Below, piece by piece: positions 24,919-32,648 of a DNA stretch of 64,000 bases. The position numbers and the translations under genes are program-made. Positions within the stretch are counted from its first letter, which is position 1. The number at the start of each line of letters is the position of its first letter. The notes under the pieces are model-generated. The model searched no databases, was not told the DNA's origin, and saw only the letters and a program-made list of their open reading frames with translations. The stretch is from Winogradskyella flava. GTDB taxonomy: Bacteria; Bacteroidota; Bacteroidia; Flavobacteriales; Flavobacteriaceae. The DNA lies in contig NZ_JACLCP010000005.1 in the NCBI RefSeq assembly GCF_014243395.1, positions 62,001 through 126,000 of the forward strand, in the 5' to 3' direction.

Positions 24919-25743
24919 CTATACGGCAACGACTCCTTTAATATGTGGATGAGGATTATAGTCGACTAAGGTAAAATCTTCAAATTTAAAATCAAAAATA
25001 TCCTTCACGTCAGGATTAAGTATCATTTTTGGTAATGGTCTTGGGTCTCTTGACAATTGCAATTCCAATTGCTCCATATGGTTGTTATAGATGTGAGCAT
25101 CACCAAAAGTATGGATAAAATCTCCTGGTTGATAACCACAGACTTGTGCCATCATCATTGTGAATAGTGCATAAGATGCAATATTAAAAGGTACACCTAA
25201 GAAGATATCTGCACTGCGTTGATAGAGTTGACAAGACAATTTACCATCAGCCACATAAAACTGAAAAAACGCATGGCATGGTGGCAAAGCCGCTTTTCCG
25301 TTAGAAACATTTTCTGAGAATGATTTTGAGGTATCTGGTAACACTGATGGATTCCATGCAGAAACCATCATTCTGCGACTATTGGGATTGGTTTTTAGAG
25401 TCTGTATAACCTCTTTAATTTGGTCAATTTCATCATCATTCCAATTGCGCCATTGGTGACCGTAAACTGGTCCTAAATCACCATTCTCATCCGCCCATTC
25501 ATTCCAGATGCGTACGCCATTTTCAGTAAGGTAATTAATGTTAGTATCGCCTTTTAAAAACCAAAGTAGTTCGTATATAATAGATTTTAAATGAAGTTTT
25601 TTTGTAGTGACCATAGGGAAACCTTCGCTTAAATCAAAGCGCATTTGGTAACCAAAAACACTTTTGGTTCCTGTACCTGTTCTATCTCCTTTTTCGTTCC
25701 CCTCTGCTAAAACGTGCTTTACTAAGTCGTGATATTGTTTCAT
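24919..25743 (-). CDS. thyA: Thymidylate synthase
   Basis: 274 residues from the ATG at 25743, giving [12 protein letters not shown] as in relatives; in-frame ATG 25749 and TTG 25758 are alternatives inside a hairpin repeat. The nucleophile Cys156 is in [40 protein letters not shown] and [10 protein letters not shown] complete the signature. It methylates dUMP to dTMP with methylene-tetrahydrofolate, producing dihydrofolate for the DHFR encoded nearby. It leads a unit with two TonB-C proteins. The assignment is secure. Confidence 0.96.
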   Translation of the reverse strand: MKQYHDLVKHVLAEGNEKGDRTGTGTKSVFGYQMRFDLSEGFPMVTTKKLHLKSIIYELLWFLKGDTNINYLTENGVRIWNEWADENGDLGPVYGHQWRNWNDDEIDQIKEVIQTLKTNPNSRRMMVSAWNPSVLPDTSKSFSENVSNGKAALPPCHAFFQFYVADGKLSCQLYQRSADIFLGVPFNIASYALFTMMMAQVCGYQPGDFIHTFGDAHIYNNHMEQLELQLSRDPRPLPKMILNPDVKDIFDFKFEDFTLVDYNPHPHIKGVVAV

Positions 25744-25749
25744 ACTCAT

Positions 25750-25835
25750 TTCCTGCAAAAGCAGGAATCTCTTTAAAATTAAACTTAAATATACTTGGAA
25801 TGAGATGCTGAATCAAGTTCAGCATGACAGCAAAC
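25750..25835. repeat. Composite short palindromic intergenic repeat upstream of thyA
   Basis: TTCCTGC-AAAA-GCAGGAA (25750-25767) is followed by TGAGATGCTGAATCAAGTTC and AGCATGACA (25801-25829), whose core ATGCTGAA/TTCAGCAT pairs perfectly over 8 bp. A degenerate copy of the second unit lies at 47401-47424. These resemble the mobile-looking REP-type repeats scattered in flavobacterial gaps. Confidence 0.55.
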
Positions 25836-25936
25836 GAAAATATAAAAAAGCTTTAATTAAGAATAAGTTGAACCCTTAGATAATATCAAAAGTTATTAAC
25901 GAATTGCATTTTTATTTTGGAGAGTTAAAGGAACTT

Positions 25937-27658
25937 TTATCCAATAATCATTCCTGCAATAGTCGCAGAAATCAGAGAAGCGATTGTTCCGCCAATTAAG
26001 GCTTTCATTCCAAATTTAGATAACTGTTTGCGTTGACCAGGAGCAAGGGATCCAATGCCACCAATCTGAATGCCTATGGATGCAAAGTTGGCAAAACCAC
26101 AAAGCATATAAGTTGCCATAATCACCGATTTTTGATATTTTAAGTGGGTTACACTTGTCACATCTTTTAAATCCGCCAGTTGTATGTATCCTACAAACTC
26201 ACTTGCGGCTAACTTAATTCCTAGGAGCTGTCCCATAAGCGCCATATCTTCTTGAGCAATCCCTATTAACCACATTAAGGGCGCAAATGTGTATCCTAAA
26301 ATTAATTCTAATGAAAATGATTGGTACGGTGTGTTAGCAATAACCCAGTCATTCAGTGAGGTTAGATCTCCAATTCCTCCTAAGATGCCATTTATCATAG
26401 CTATGAAAGCTACAAAAACCAATAACATGGCACCGACATTAACGGCAAGCTTCAAGCCTTCAGTCGTACCATTTGCAATGGACTCCAAAATATTAGAACC
26501 TATTTTTTCTTGAGATACAGAGACATCTGTATTAATATCCTCAGTTTGAGGAAAAAGTATTTTCGAAATAACAATGGCTCCAGGAGCAGCCATTACTGAG
26601 GCAGCCAATAAGTGCTTAGCATAGAACAATTGTAGCTCTGGGTCATCACCACCTAGAAATCCTATATAAGCCGCCAATACTGCACCTACAACAGTTGCCA
26701 TACCACCGATCATTACCAATAGAATTTCGGACTTATTCATTTTTTCCAAATACGCCTTAATCAATAAAGGCGCCTCGGTCTGTCCTAAAAAAATGTTTCC
26801 AGCAACACTTAAACTTTCAGCTCCAGAAATCCCCAAAATTTTGGTGAGTAACCAGCCCATCCCTTTAACCACCTTTTGAATAATGCCTAAATAAAAGAGG
26901 ACAGAAGTCAATGCCGAAAAGAATATAATAGTTGGCAACACTTGAAACGCAAAAATATAGCCAAAAGAATTTACATCCAACATACCACCAAATAAGAACT
27001 CACTACCGGCTTGTGTAAAACCAAGAATAGCGATAAAACCTTGACCAACATATTCAAAGGCTGTTTTTACGAAATCAACTTTTAGCACTCCAACGGCTAT
27101 GATGAGTTGAAACGTTAATCCAATACCAACGGTTTTCCAGTTGATAGCCTTGCGGTTACTACTAAATAAAAAAGCGATAAAAATTAAGGTGATCATCCCT
27201 AAAACACCTCGCCAGAGACTATCGAATGAGAATCCTTGACTTGGGATAATTTCAGAATTAGAATTAGAATCGACTACGGAATGTGCAATAACCAAATCAT
27301 CAGATTTAGGAGCCTTAAAACTATAGGATACAGTTTTTTCAGTAAATACTAATGTTGAGTCGGTTAACTCTCGGACTTTATACTTTCTTACGGTATCATT
27401 CGGCTGATTATAATAAAATACCAACAAATTATTTTGAAAGATATAATGCCCAGAAGCTTTAAGACTGTCTTTGCTTAATAGGTTATATCTAAAATCACCA
27501 TTTTTAAATTCTAAAATATCAGCATCCGATACTGATACACTTGCACGTGTTTGTTCATTTTCAATAGCATCGAATTGCCATGTTTTTTCAAGCTCTTGTG
27601 CTGTAATTGATGAAAGTCCAATAAAAATAGCAATTAGGGCTTTGAAAAAATGATTCAT
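25937..27658 (-). CDS. CNT-family nucleoside transporter with exported N-terminal beta domain
   Basis: 573 residues. A signal peptide (SSITAQE) is followed by about 100 residues of beta-strand-rich sequence resembling a lipocalin-like fold (WQFDAIE, GHYIFQNNLLVFYY, LVFTEKTV). From about residue 145 comes a concentrative nucleoside transporter: GNIFLGQTEAPLLIKAYL, MATVVGAVLAAYIGFL, and the C-terminal CGFANFASIGIQIGGIG, which are CNT hallmarks. It would import nucleosides with Na+ or H+. The N-terminal domain would sit in the periplasm. It lies 17 bp downstream of the bifunctional nuclease gene and near thyA, fitting nucleotide salvage. Confidence 0.88.
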   Translation of the reverse strand: MNHFFKALIAIFIGLSSITAQELEKTWQFDAIENEQTRASVSVSDADILEFKNGDFRYNLLSKDSLKASGHYIFQNNLLVFYYNQPNDTVRKYKVRELTDSTLVFTEKTVSYSFKAPKSDDLVIAHSVVDSNSNSEIIPSQGFSFDSLWRGVLGMITLIFIAFLFSSNRKAINWKTVGIGLTFQLIIAVGVLKVDFVKTAFEYVGQGFIAILGFTQAGSEFLFGGMLDVNSFGYIFAFQVLPTIIFFSALTSVLFYLGIIQKVVKGMGWLLTKILGISGAESLSVAGNIFLGQTEAPLLIKAYLEKMNKSEILLVMIGGMATVVGAVLAAYIGFLGGDDPELQLFYAKHLLAASVMAAPGAIVISKILFPQTEDINTDVSVSQEKIGSNILESIANGTTEGLKLAVNVGAMLLVFVAFIAMINGILGGIGDLTSLNDWVIANTPYQSFSLELILGYTFAPLMWLIGIAQEDMALMGQLLGIKLAASEFVGYIQLADLKDVTSVTHLKYQKSVIMATYMLCGFANFASIGIQIGGIGSLAPGQRKQLSKFGMKALIGGTIASLISATIAGMIIG

Positions 27659-27675
27659 AAAACGTGAAATATTAG

Positions 27676-28290
27676 TTAGCGCTTAGAAATTTCATCTCTA
27701 ATTTTAGCCGCCTTTTCGTAGTCCTCATTATTTACGGCTTCTTCCAAGAGACTGTGCAATTCTTCAAGGGATTTGTCTTTGTACCCTTCTTGTTCAATAG
27801 CTGCAGCTTCAATTTCTTCGGCAATAAGATCATCAACAAGAATACTATCTTGTTCGTCTTCATCCTTTTTAGGATTAACTTTTAGATAGATGCCGGCTTT
27901 GTCTAGAATATTCTTGTAAGTAAAAATAGGGGCTTGAAAACGCAAAGCCAAAGCAATGGCATCACTGGTTCTGGCATCTATAATTTCTTCAATTTGATCC
28001 CGTTCACAAATTAAGCTAGAATAAAACACGCCATCAACCAATTTATGTATGATAACTTGCTTCACTACAATATCAAAACGGTCAGCAAAATTTTTGAATA
28101 AATCGTGAGTTAATGGACGTGGTGGACGAATTTCTTTTTCTAAAGCTATCGCTATGGATTGTGCTTCGAAAGCACCAATAACTATAGGTAATTTTCGGTC
28201 GCCATCGACCTCATTGAGAATTAAGGCATAGGCGCCATTCTGTGTCTGGCTATAGGAAATACCTTTAATATTTAAACGAACTAAACTCAT
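27676..28290 (-). CDS. Bifunctional nuclease (DUF151) family protein with UvrB/UvrC motif
   Basis: 204 residues. Residues 1-130 match the DUF151/bifunctional nuclease core (LPIVIGAFEAQSIAIALE, RPLTHDLF, DARTSDAIALALR). Residues about 168-204 form a UVR motif (LEELHSLLEEAVNNEDYEKAAKIRDEI), the two-helix hairpin that mediates UvrB-UvrC contact and also occurs in Clp-associated proteins. Family members were described as RNase/DNase in plants, but the bacterial role is not clear. First of a two-gene unit with the nucleoside transporter. Confidence 0.85.
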   Translation of the reverse strand: MSLVRLNIKGISYSQTQNGAYALILNEVDGDRKLPIVIGAFEAQSIAIALEKEIRPPRPLTHDLFKNFADRFDIVVKQVIIHKLVDGVFYSSLICERDQIEEIIDARTSDAIALALRFQAPIFTYKNILDKAGIYLKVNPKKDEDEQDSILVDDLIAEEIEAAAIEQEGYKDKSLEELHSLLEEAVNNEDYEKAAKIRDEISKR

Positions 28291-28310
28291 AAATTATAAA
28301 ACACAAAGAA

Positions 28311-28415
28311 CTGTTTAAATTTGGACTTTACCAACTGCATGACACAGATTTGGATATTTTTCCCAATACTTTCGATAAAACGTAATCAGTTTCGAGAAAA
28401 TCTAAATTTAAACAG
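28311..28415. repeat. 105-bp element bounded by 12-bp perfect inverted repeats
   Basis: CTGTTTAAATTT (28311-28322) and AAATTTAAACAG (28404-28415) bracket 81 bp of non-coding sequence between etfA and the DUF151 gene. It could be a long stem-loop or a MITE-like remnant. No target-site duplication is evident. Confidence 0.45.
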
Positions 28416-28441
28416 CCCTTTATTATTACAAGGTAATAAAA

Positions 28442-29404
28442 TTATGCGTTTTCAGCTTTGAAAGCTTTTAATTTTTCTATGAGTTGTGGTACAACTTCAA
28501 AAGCATCACCAACAATACCATAATCAGCAGCTTTAAAGAAAGGTGCTTCAGAATCCGTGTTAATCACAACTTTTACTTTAGAAGCATTGATACCTGCCAA
28601 ATGCTGAATGGCACCGGAAATACCAATCGCTATATAGAGGTTAGAAGCTACAGGCTTACCTGTTTGACCTACGTGTTCACTGTGCGGTCTCCAGCCCAAA
28701 TCTGATACTGGTTTAGAGCAGGCCGTTGCTGCGCCTAAAACTTCAGCTAATTCCTCAATCATTCCCCAATTTTCTGGACCTTTAAGACCTCTTCCGCCAG
28801 ATACAACAGTTTCTGCATCTGCAATACTTACTTTATCAGTTGCTTTGTCCACAGACTCCACATTTACTCCAGAATCTGGTAATGATGGAGCGAAGTCTTC
28901 AACTGAAGCAGTTCCGCCGGACTCTACTAAGCCAAATGAGTTGTTAGAAAGTCCAACAATTTTTATATCCGTCGTAATTTCCGTATTTGCAAATGCTTTA
29001 TTGGTAAAAGCCGTACGTTTTACTGTGAATGGAGCAGTGCTCGATGGTGCTTCAACTACATTGGACACATAACCTGCATCTAAACCAACTGCTAGAAGTG
29101 GTGCTAAGTATTTACTATCTGCACTAGAACTTACTACAACTACTTTTGATCCTTCCTGTTTTGCTGCCTCAGCAATAGCCGAAGCATAGGCTTTCGCATT
29201 AAAATTACCTAATGCCTCATTCTTTATTGATAATACCTTTGAAGCGCCATAGTTGCCTAAGCTTTCTGCATTATCTGCGTTCATAGTAACCGCTGTAACC
29301 GAGGTTCCCATTTGGTCTGCTATAGCTTTTGCATAAGACACAACTTCTAAAGCTGCTTTCTTAAACTTTCCGTTTTCTGATTCTGTATATACTAAAATAG
29401 ACAT
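28442..29404 (-). CDS. etfA: Electron transfer flavoprotein alpha subunit
   Basis: 320 residues. The N-terminal domain is an adenine-nucleotide alpha hydrolase-like fold. The C-terminal FAD domain shows VVSGGRGLKGPENW, SDLGWRPHSEHVGQTGKPV and NLYIAIGISGAIQHLAGI, the ETF-alpha signature, followed by NTDSEAPFFKAADYGIVGD. With EtfB it carries electrons from acyl-CoA and other dehydrogenases to the quinone pool. It follows etfB by 11 bp. Confidence 0.95.
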   Translation of the reverse strand: MSILVYTESENGKFKKAALEVVSYAKAIADQMGTSVTAVTMNADNAESLGNYGASKVLSIKNEALGNFNAKAYASAIAEAAKQEGSKVVVVSSSADSKYLAPLLAVGLDAGYVSNVVEAPSSTAPFTVKRTAFTNKAFANTEITTDIKIVGLSNNSFGLVESGGTASVEDFAPSLPDSGVNVESVDKATDKVSIADAETVVSGGRGLKGPENWGMIEELAEVLGAATACSKPVSDLGWRPHSEHVGQTGKPVASNLYIAIGISGAIQHLAGINASKVKVVINTDSEAPFFKAADYGIVGDAFEVVPQLIEKLKAFKAENA

Positions 29405-29415
29405 AATTCTTTTTT

Positions 29416-30162
29416 TTAAATCACTTTAGCTTCGTTATGAAGTAAGCTTACTAATTCATCAATATTGTTAGCATCCACTAATTTCACCGCACCTTTTGGA
29501 GCAGGCTTTTCAAAGCTTACCGCTTTAGTTTCAGCATTAGCATCAGTAGGTTCTACAACTGTCAATGGTTTTTTACGAGCCATCATAATACCACGCATAT
29601 TCGGAATACGTAAGTCACTTTCTTCAACTAAACCTTTCTGTCCACCAATAACCAAAGGTAATGACGTACTTACGGTTTCTTTACCACCATCTATTTCTCT
29701 TACGGCCTTGGCACTTGTGCCGTCCACGTCTAAACTTATGCAGTTTGTAACAAAATTAGCACCAATCATTGCAGCTAACATTCCAGGTACCATTCCGCCG
29801 TTATAATCGATAGATTCTCTACCAGCAATGACCAAATCGTAACCACCATCCTTAACTACACTAGCTAGTTGTTTTGCTACGGCATAGCCATCTGTAGCAG
29901 GCGTATTTACTCTAATGGCTGAGTCTGCTCCAATGGCTAAAGCTTTTCTTAAAGTAGGCTCTGTTTCTGAACCTCCTACATTTACCACATCTACACTGGC
30001 ACCTTGCTTCTCCTTAAACCACATAGCACGAGTTAAACCAAACTCGTCATTCGGGTTAATAACAAACTGCACACCGTTAGTATCGAACTTGGTGTCGCCA
30101 TCCGTAAAATTAATTTTGGAAGTTGTATCAGGTACATGACTAATACACACTAATATTTTCAT
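29416..30162 (-). CDS. etfB: Electron transfer flavoprotein beta subunit
   Basis: 248 residues: KILVCISHVPDTTSKI at the start, FVINPNDEFGLTRAM, AIGADSAIRV, AGRESIDYNGGMVPGMLA (the ETF-beta signature) and IPNMRGIMMARKKPL. It binds AMP and pairs with EtfA. A TATCTTCG -7-like element occurs on the minus strand at 30195-30188. First gene of the etfBA unit. Confidence 0.95.
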   Translation of the reverse strand: MKILVCISHVPDTTSKINFTDGDTKFDTNGVQFVINPNDEFGLTRAMWFKEKQGASVDVVNVGGSETEPTLRKALAIGADSAIRVNTPATDGYAVAKQLASVVKDGGYDLVIAGRESIDYNGGMVPGMLAAMIGANFVTNCISLDVDGTSAKAVREIDGGKETVSTSLPLVIGGQKGLVEESDLRIPNMRGIMMARKKPLTVVEPTDANAETKAVSFEKPAPKGAVKLVDANNIDELVSLLHNEAKVI

Positions 30163-30269
30163 ATAAATTGTCTTTTAATTTGAGTCCACGAAGATAATTA
30201 TAAAAATTGAATTTTACTATGCGTGCATAATAAATTTTAAGAAAAATTAAAATTACTATCCAGAAAATG

Positions 30270-31391
30270 CTAATTCAATAATAATTTAAATGATTTCTGC
30301 TGATTGTTTAATTTTTTGAGCCGAACGAAGTAAAGTCCAGTTTCATAACTAGAAAGATCGATAGAATTTTTTTCAAAATTTTTAGTAAAAAAAACAGTTT
30401 GACCTATACCATTTAATATCTCGACGGAAATAGGTACATCATTTAAATTAGAAATTTGAAGAAAAGGATTGCCTTTAGATTTAAATGGTTTCATTTTTAC
30501 CGAACTTTCATCCTGAGTGGAGAGGTTCACTTTAGAAAATTCAATAATGTGATAGCCAAAGATTGCATTACTCCTATAGAATTGAAAGGTCTCACTTTCT
30601 GTATTTATAGAAACTTCAATATTTCCATAGTTATAACCGTTGCATGCAATATCTAAAACTGAAAAAATCTCGAATTCTAAATAATGATATGGTTCGGAAA
30701 AATCAACTTGAGGAGCAATTCCTGGCTCAGACTCCCAATGCTGTAGGGTATTGTCTACATTTTCGAATCCATTAGGATTTCCGCCTTTTAGTCCTATTGC
30801 AAATGAATTTCCACAAGAGGTTGGTTCATCACTTTCCATATACAAAATATCTTTTGTGGTATCGTAGTTAAAGTTTACCCTAAAATTAAAGTTTTCAGGC
30901 ACGTCATATAAAGGGCAAGAGTAGCATGGGTCAACATCAGACGTGCTTATATGTTTAGTAACGTCATAAGTGTTACCATCAAGACTAGTGATGAGTTGAG
31001 GGCTTATTGAGGTAACAATTGGGAAACTGCCTAAATCAAAATATTCAATGAATATAGTCATTGTACTAGTAGGGACTTGAGTAGATACAGACTCATAAAG
31101 CGCTCTGGAATTCGCATTCACCATATAGTATTTTTGCAATGTGTCAGAACCATTTGGATAAAGCTGGTAAAAATCATGAATAATGTAATCAGCAAATATG
31201 TCCGTGATATACTGTTGGGCAAAATTTAAACTTAGTGTACCATCATTATTTGTGGTAACAATTGGAATATCTAATGTATTTTCAATTTTTAGTGTTAAAC
31301 TTTGGGAAGAACACAAAATAGCTTCTTGCGAAAAGGTTATACAAAACCATAGTGAAAAAATAAGGCTCTTAATACAATTTTTAGATAACAT
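30270..31391 (-). CDS. Secreted T9SS-sorted protein of unknown function
   Basis: 373 residues. Signal peptide with cleavage around residue 21 (CITFSQ). The middle has no recognised catalytic motif; it contains several cysteines (DPCYSCPLYD, TSCGNSF, DIACNGY) that could form disulfides. The last 75 residues resemble a T9SS sorting tail (LQISNLNDVPISVEILNG, FFTKNFEKNSIDLSSY, GLYFVRLKK, KSFKLLLN). It stands alone, divergent from pdhB, with no metabolic context. Confidence 0.7.
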   Translation of the reverse strand: MLSKNCIKSLIFSLWFCITFSQEAILCSSQSLTLKIENTLDIPIVTTNNDGTLSLNFAQQYITDIFADYIIHDFYQLYPNGSDTLQKYYMVNANSRALYESVSTQVPTSTMTIFIEYFDLGSFPIVTSISPQLITSLDGNTYDVTKHISTSDVDPCYSCPLYDVPENFNFRVNFNYDTTKDILYMESDEPTSCGNSFAIGLKGGNPNGFENVDNTLQHWESEPGIAPQVDFSEPYHYLEFEIFSVLDIACNGYNYGNIEVSINTESETFQFYRSNAIFGYHIIEFSKVNLSTQDESSVKMKPFKSKGNPFLQISNLNDVPISVEILNGIGQTVFFTKNFEKNSIDLSSYETGLYFVRLKKLNNQQKSFKLLLN

Positions 31392-31476
31392 GAACTAAAT
31401 TCAGTGAATATGAAAGTTAGTGGAATTTTCTCAATTTTCAATATAAATTTAATAGTGTTTTGTTTTTAAGAATTCT

Positions 31477-31484
31477 TATTTTTG
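31477..31484 (+). promoter_or_regulatory. Putative pdhB -7 promoter element
   Basis: TATTTTTG, a perfect TAnnTTTG match 21 bp before the start codon; no convincing -33 TTG at the usual spacing. Confidence 0.45.
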
Positions 31485-31505
31485 TTTTTCTTTTAAAACA
31501 AGAAC

Positions 31506-32483
31506 ATGAAGACAATACAATTTAGAGAAGCTATTTGTGAAGCTATGAGTGAAGAAATGCGTCGTGACGAAAGCATCTATCTTATGGGAGAAGAAGTAGC
31601 AGAATATAACGGGGCGTATAAGGCGTCCAAAGGCATGTTAGATGAGTTTGGCGAAAAACGTGTCATCGATACACCAATTGCTGAACTCGGTTTTGCCGGT
31701 ATTGCCATTGGTTCTACAATGACTGGCAATCGTCCTATCGTAGAATATATGACGTTTAACTTCTCTTTAGTTGGTATTGATCAGATTATAAATAATGCTG
31801 CAAAGATCAGGCAAATGTCTGGAGGACAATTTAAATGTCCGATTGTTTTCCGCGGGCCAACAGCTTCTGCAGGTCAATTGGCAGCAACACATTCACAGGC
31901 GTTTGAAAGTTGGTTTGCTAATACACCAGGATTAAAAGTTATTGTACCGTCAAATCCATATGATGCCAAAGGCTTATTAAAATCTGCCATTAGAGACGAT
32001 GATCCTGTAATTTTTATGGAAAGTGAGCAGATGTATGGTGATAAAGGTGAAGTGCCAGAGGGCGAATATGTGATACCAATTGGTGTTGCGGATATCAAAC
32101 GCAAAGGTACTGATGTCACCATCGTATCTTTTGGTAAAATCATTAAAGAGGCTTATAAAGCTGCGGATGAATTGGAAAAAGAGGGTGTTTCTTGTGAGAT
32201 TATTGATTTACGTACGGTGCGTCCAATGGATAGAAACGCTATTTTGGAGTCTGTTAAAAAAACCAATAGACTGGTAGTTTTAGAAGAGGCTTGGCCATTC
32301 GGTAATGTAGCTACTGAAATCACCTATTTGGTGCAATCAGAAGCATTTGATTATTTAGATGCTCCTGTTGTAAAAATTAATACAGCAGATACGCCTGCAC
32401 CTTATTCTCCTGTCTTGTTAGAAGAGTGGTTGCCAAATAGCAATGATGTTATAAAGGCAGTGAAAAAAGTAATGTACAAATAA
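31506..32483 (+). CDS. pdhB: Pyruvate dehydrogenase E1 component, beta subunit
   Basis: 325 residues. Family segments: REAICEAMSEEMRRDE, the thiamine-site GEEVAEYNGAYKASKGM, DTPIAELGFAGIAIG, RGPTASAGQLAATHSQ, and C-terminal LEEAWPFGNVATEI. With the alpha subunit it decarboxylates pyruvate and passes the acetyl group to the E2 lipoyl domain. The alpha subunit and E2 genes are not in this window, so the gene is separated from pdhA. Related branched-chain E1-beta proteins are an alternative, but the match to the pyruvate type is better. Confidence 0.9.
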   Translation: MKTIQFREAICEAMSEEMRRDESIYLMGEEVAEYNGAYKASKGMLDEFGEKRVIDTPIAELGFAGIAIGSTMTGNRPIVEYMTFNFSLVGIDQIINNAAKIRQMSGGQFKCPIVFRGPTASAGQLAATHSQAFESWFANTPGLKVIVPSNPYDAKGLLKSAIRDDDPVIFMESEQMYGDKGEVPEGEYVIPIGVADIKRKGTDVTIVSFGKIIKEAYKAADELEKEGVSCEIIDLRTVRPMDRNAILESVKKTNRLVVLEEAWPFGNVATEITYLVQSEAFDYLDAPVVKINTADTPAPYSPVLLEEWLPNSNDVIKAVKKVMYK

Positions 32484-32507
32484 ATAAATCGCAGTTTTCT
32501 GCGTTTA

Positions 32508-32568
32508 AAACTTCATTAATAACCTTAAGCATTAGTTTAGCATGGTTGTTGATGAAGTTTGTTTTTAT
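32508..32568 (+). terminator. Terminator after pdhB
   Basis: A 17-bp arm (32508-32524) pairs with 32544-32560 at every position, two of them G-U wobbles, around a 19-base loop, then GTTTTTATT. Confidence 0.75.
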
Positions 32569-32648
32569 TACGAAGCCCATAATGGGCAATTGGCTTAAAA
32601 TTACTAACTTTTCATAGATAGTAATTGTAATGTTATTAGATTTTAAGT

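Noticed and set aside
29465..29806. Plus-strand 113-codon frame opposite etfB
   Set aside because: Lies wholly within the well-supported etfB gene; no family features.
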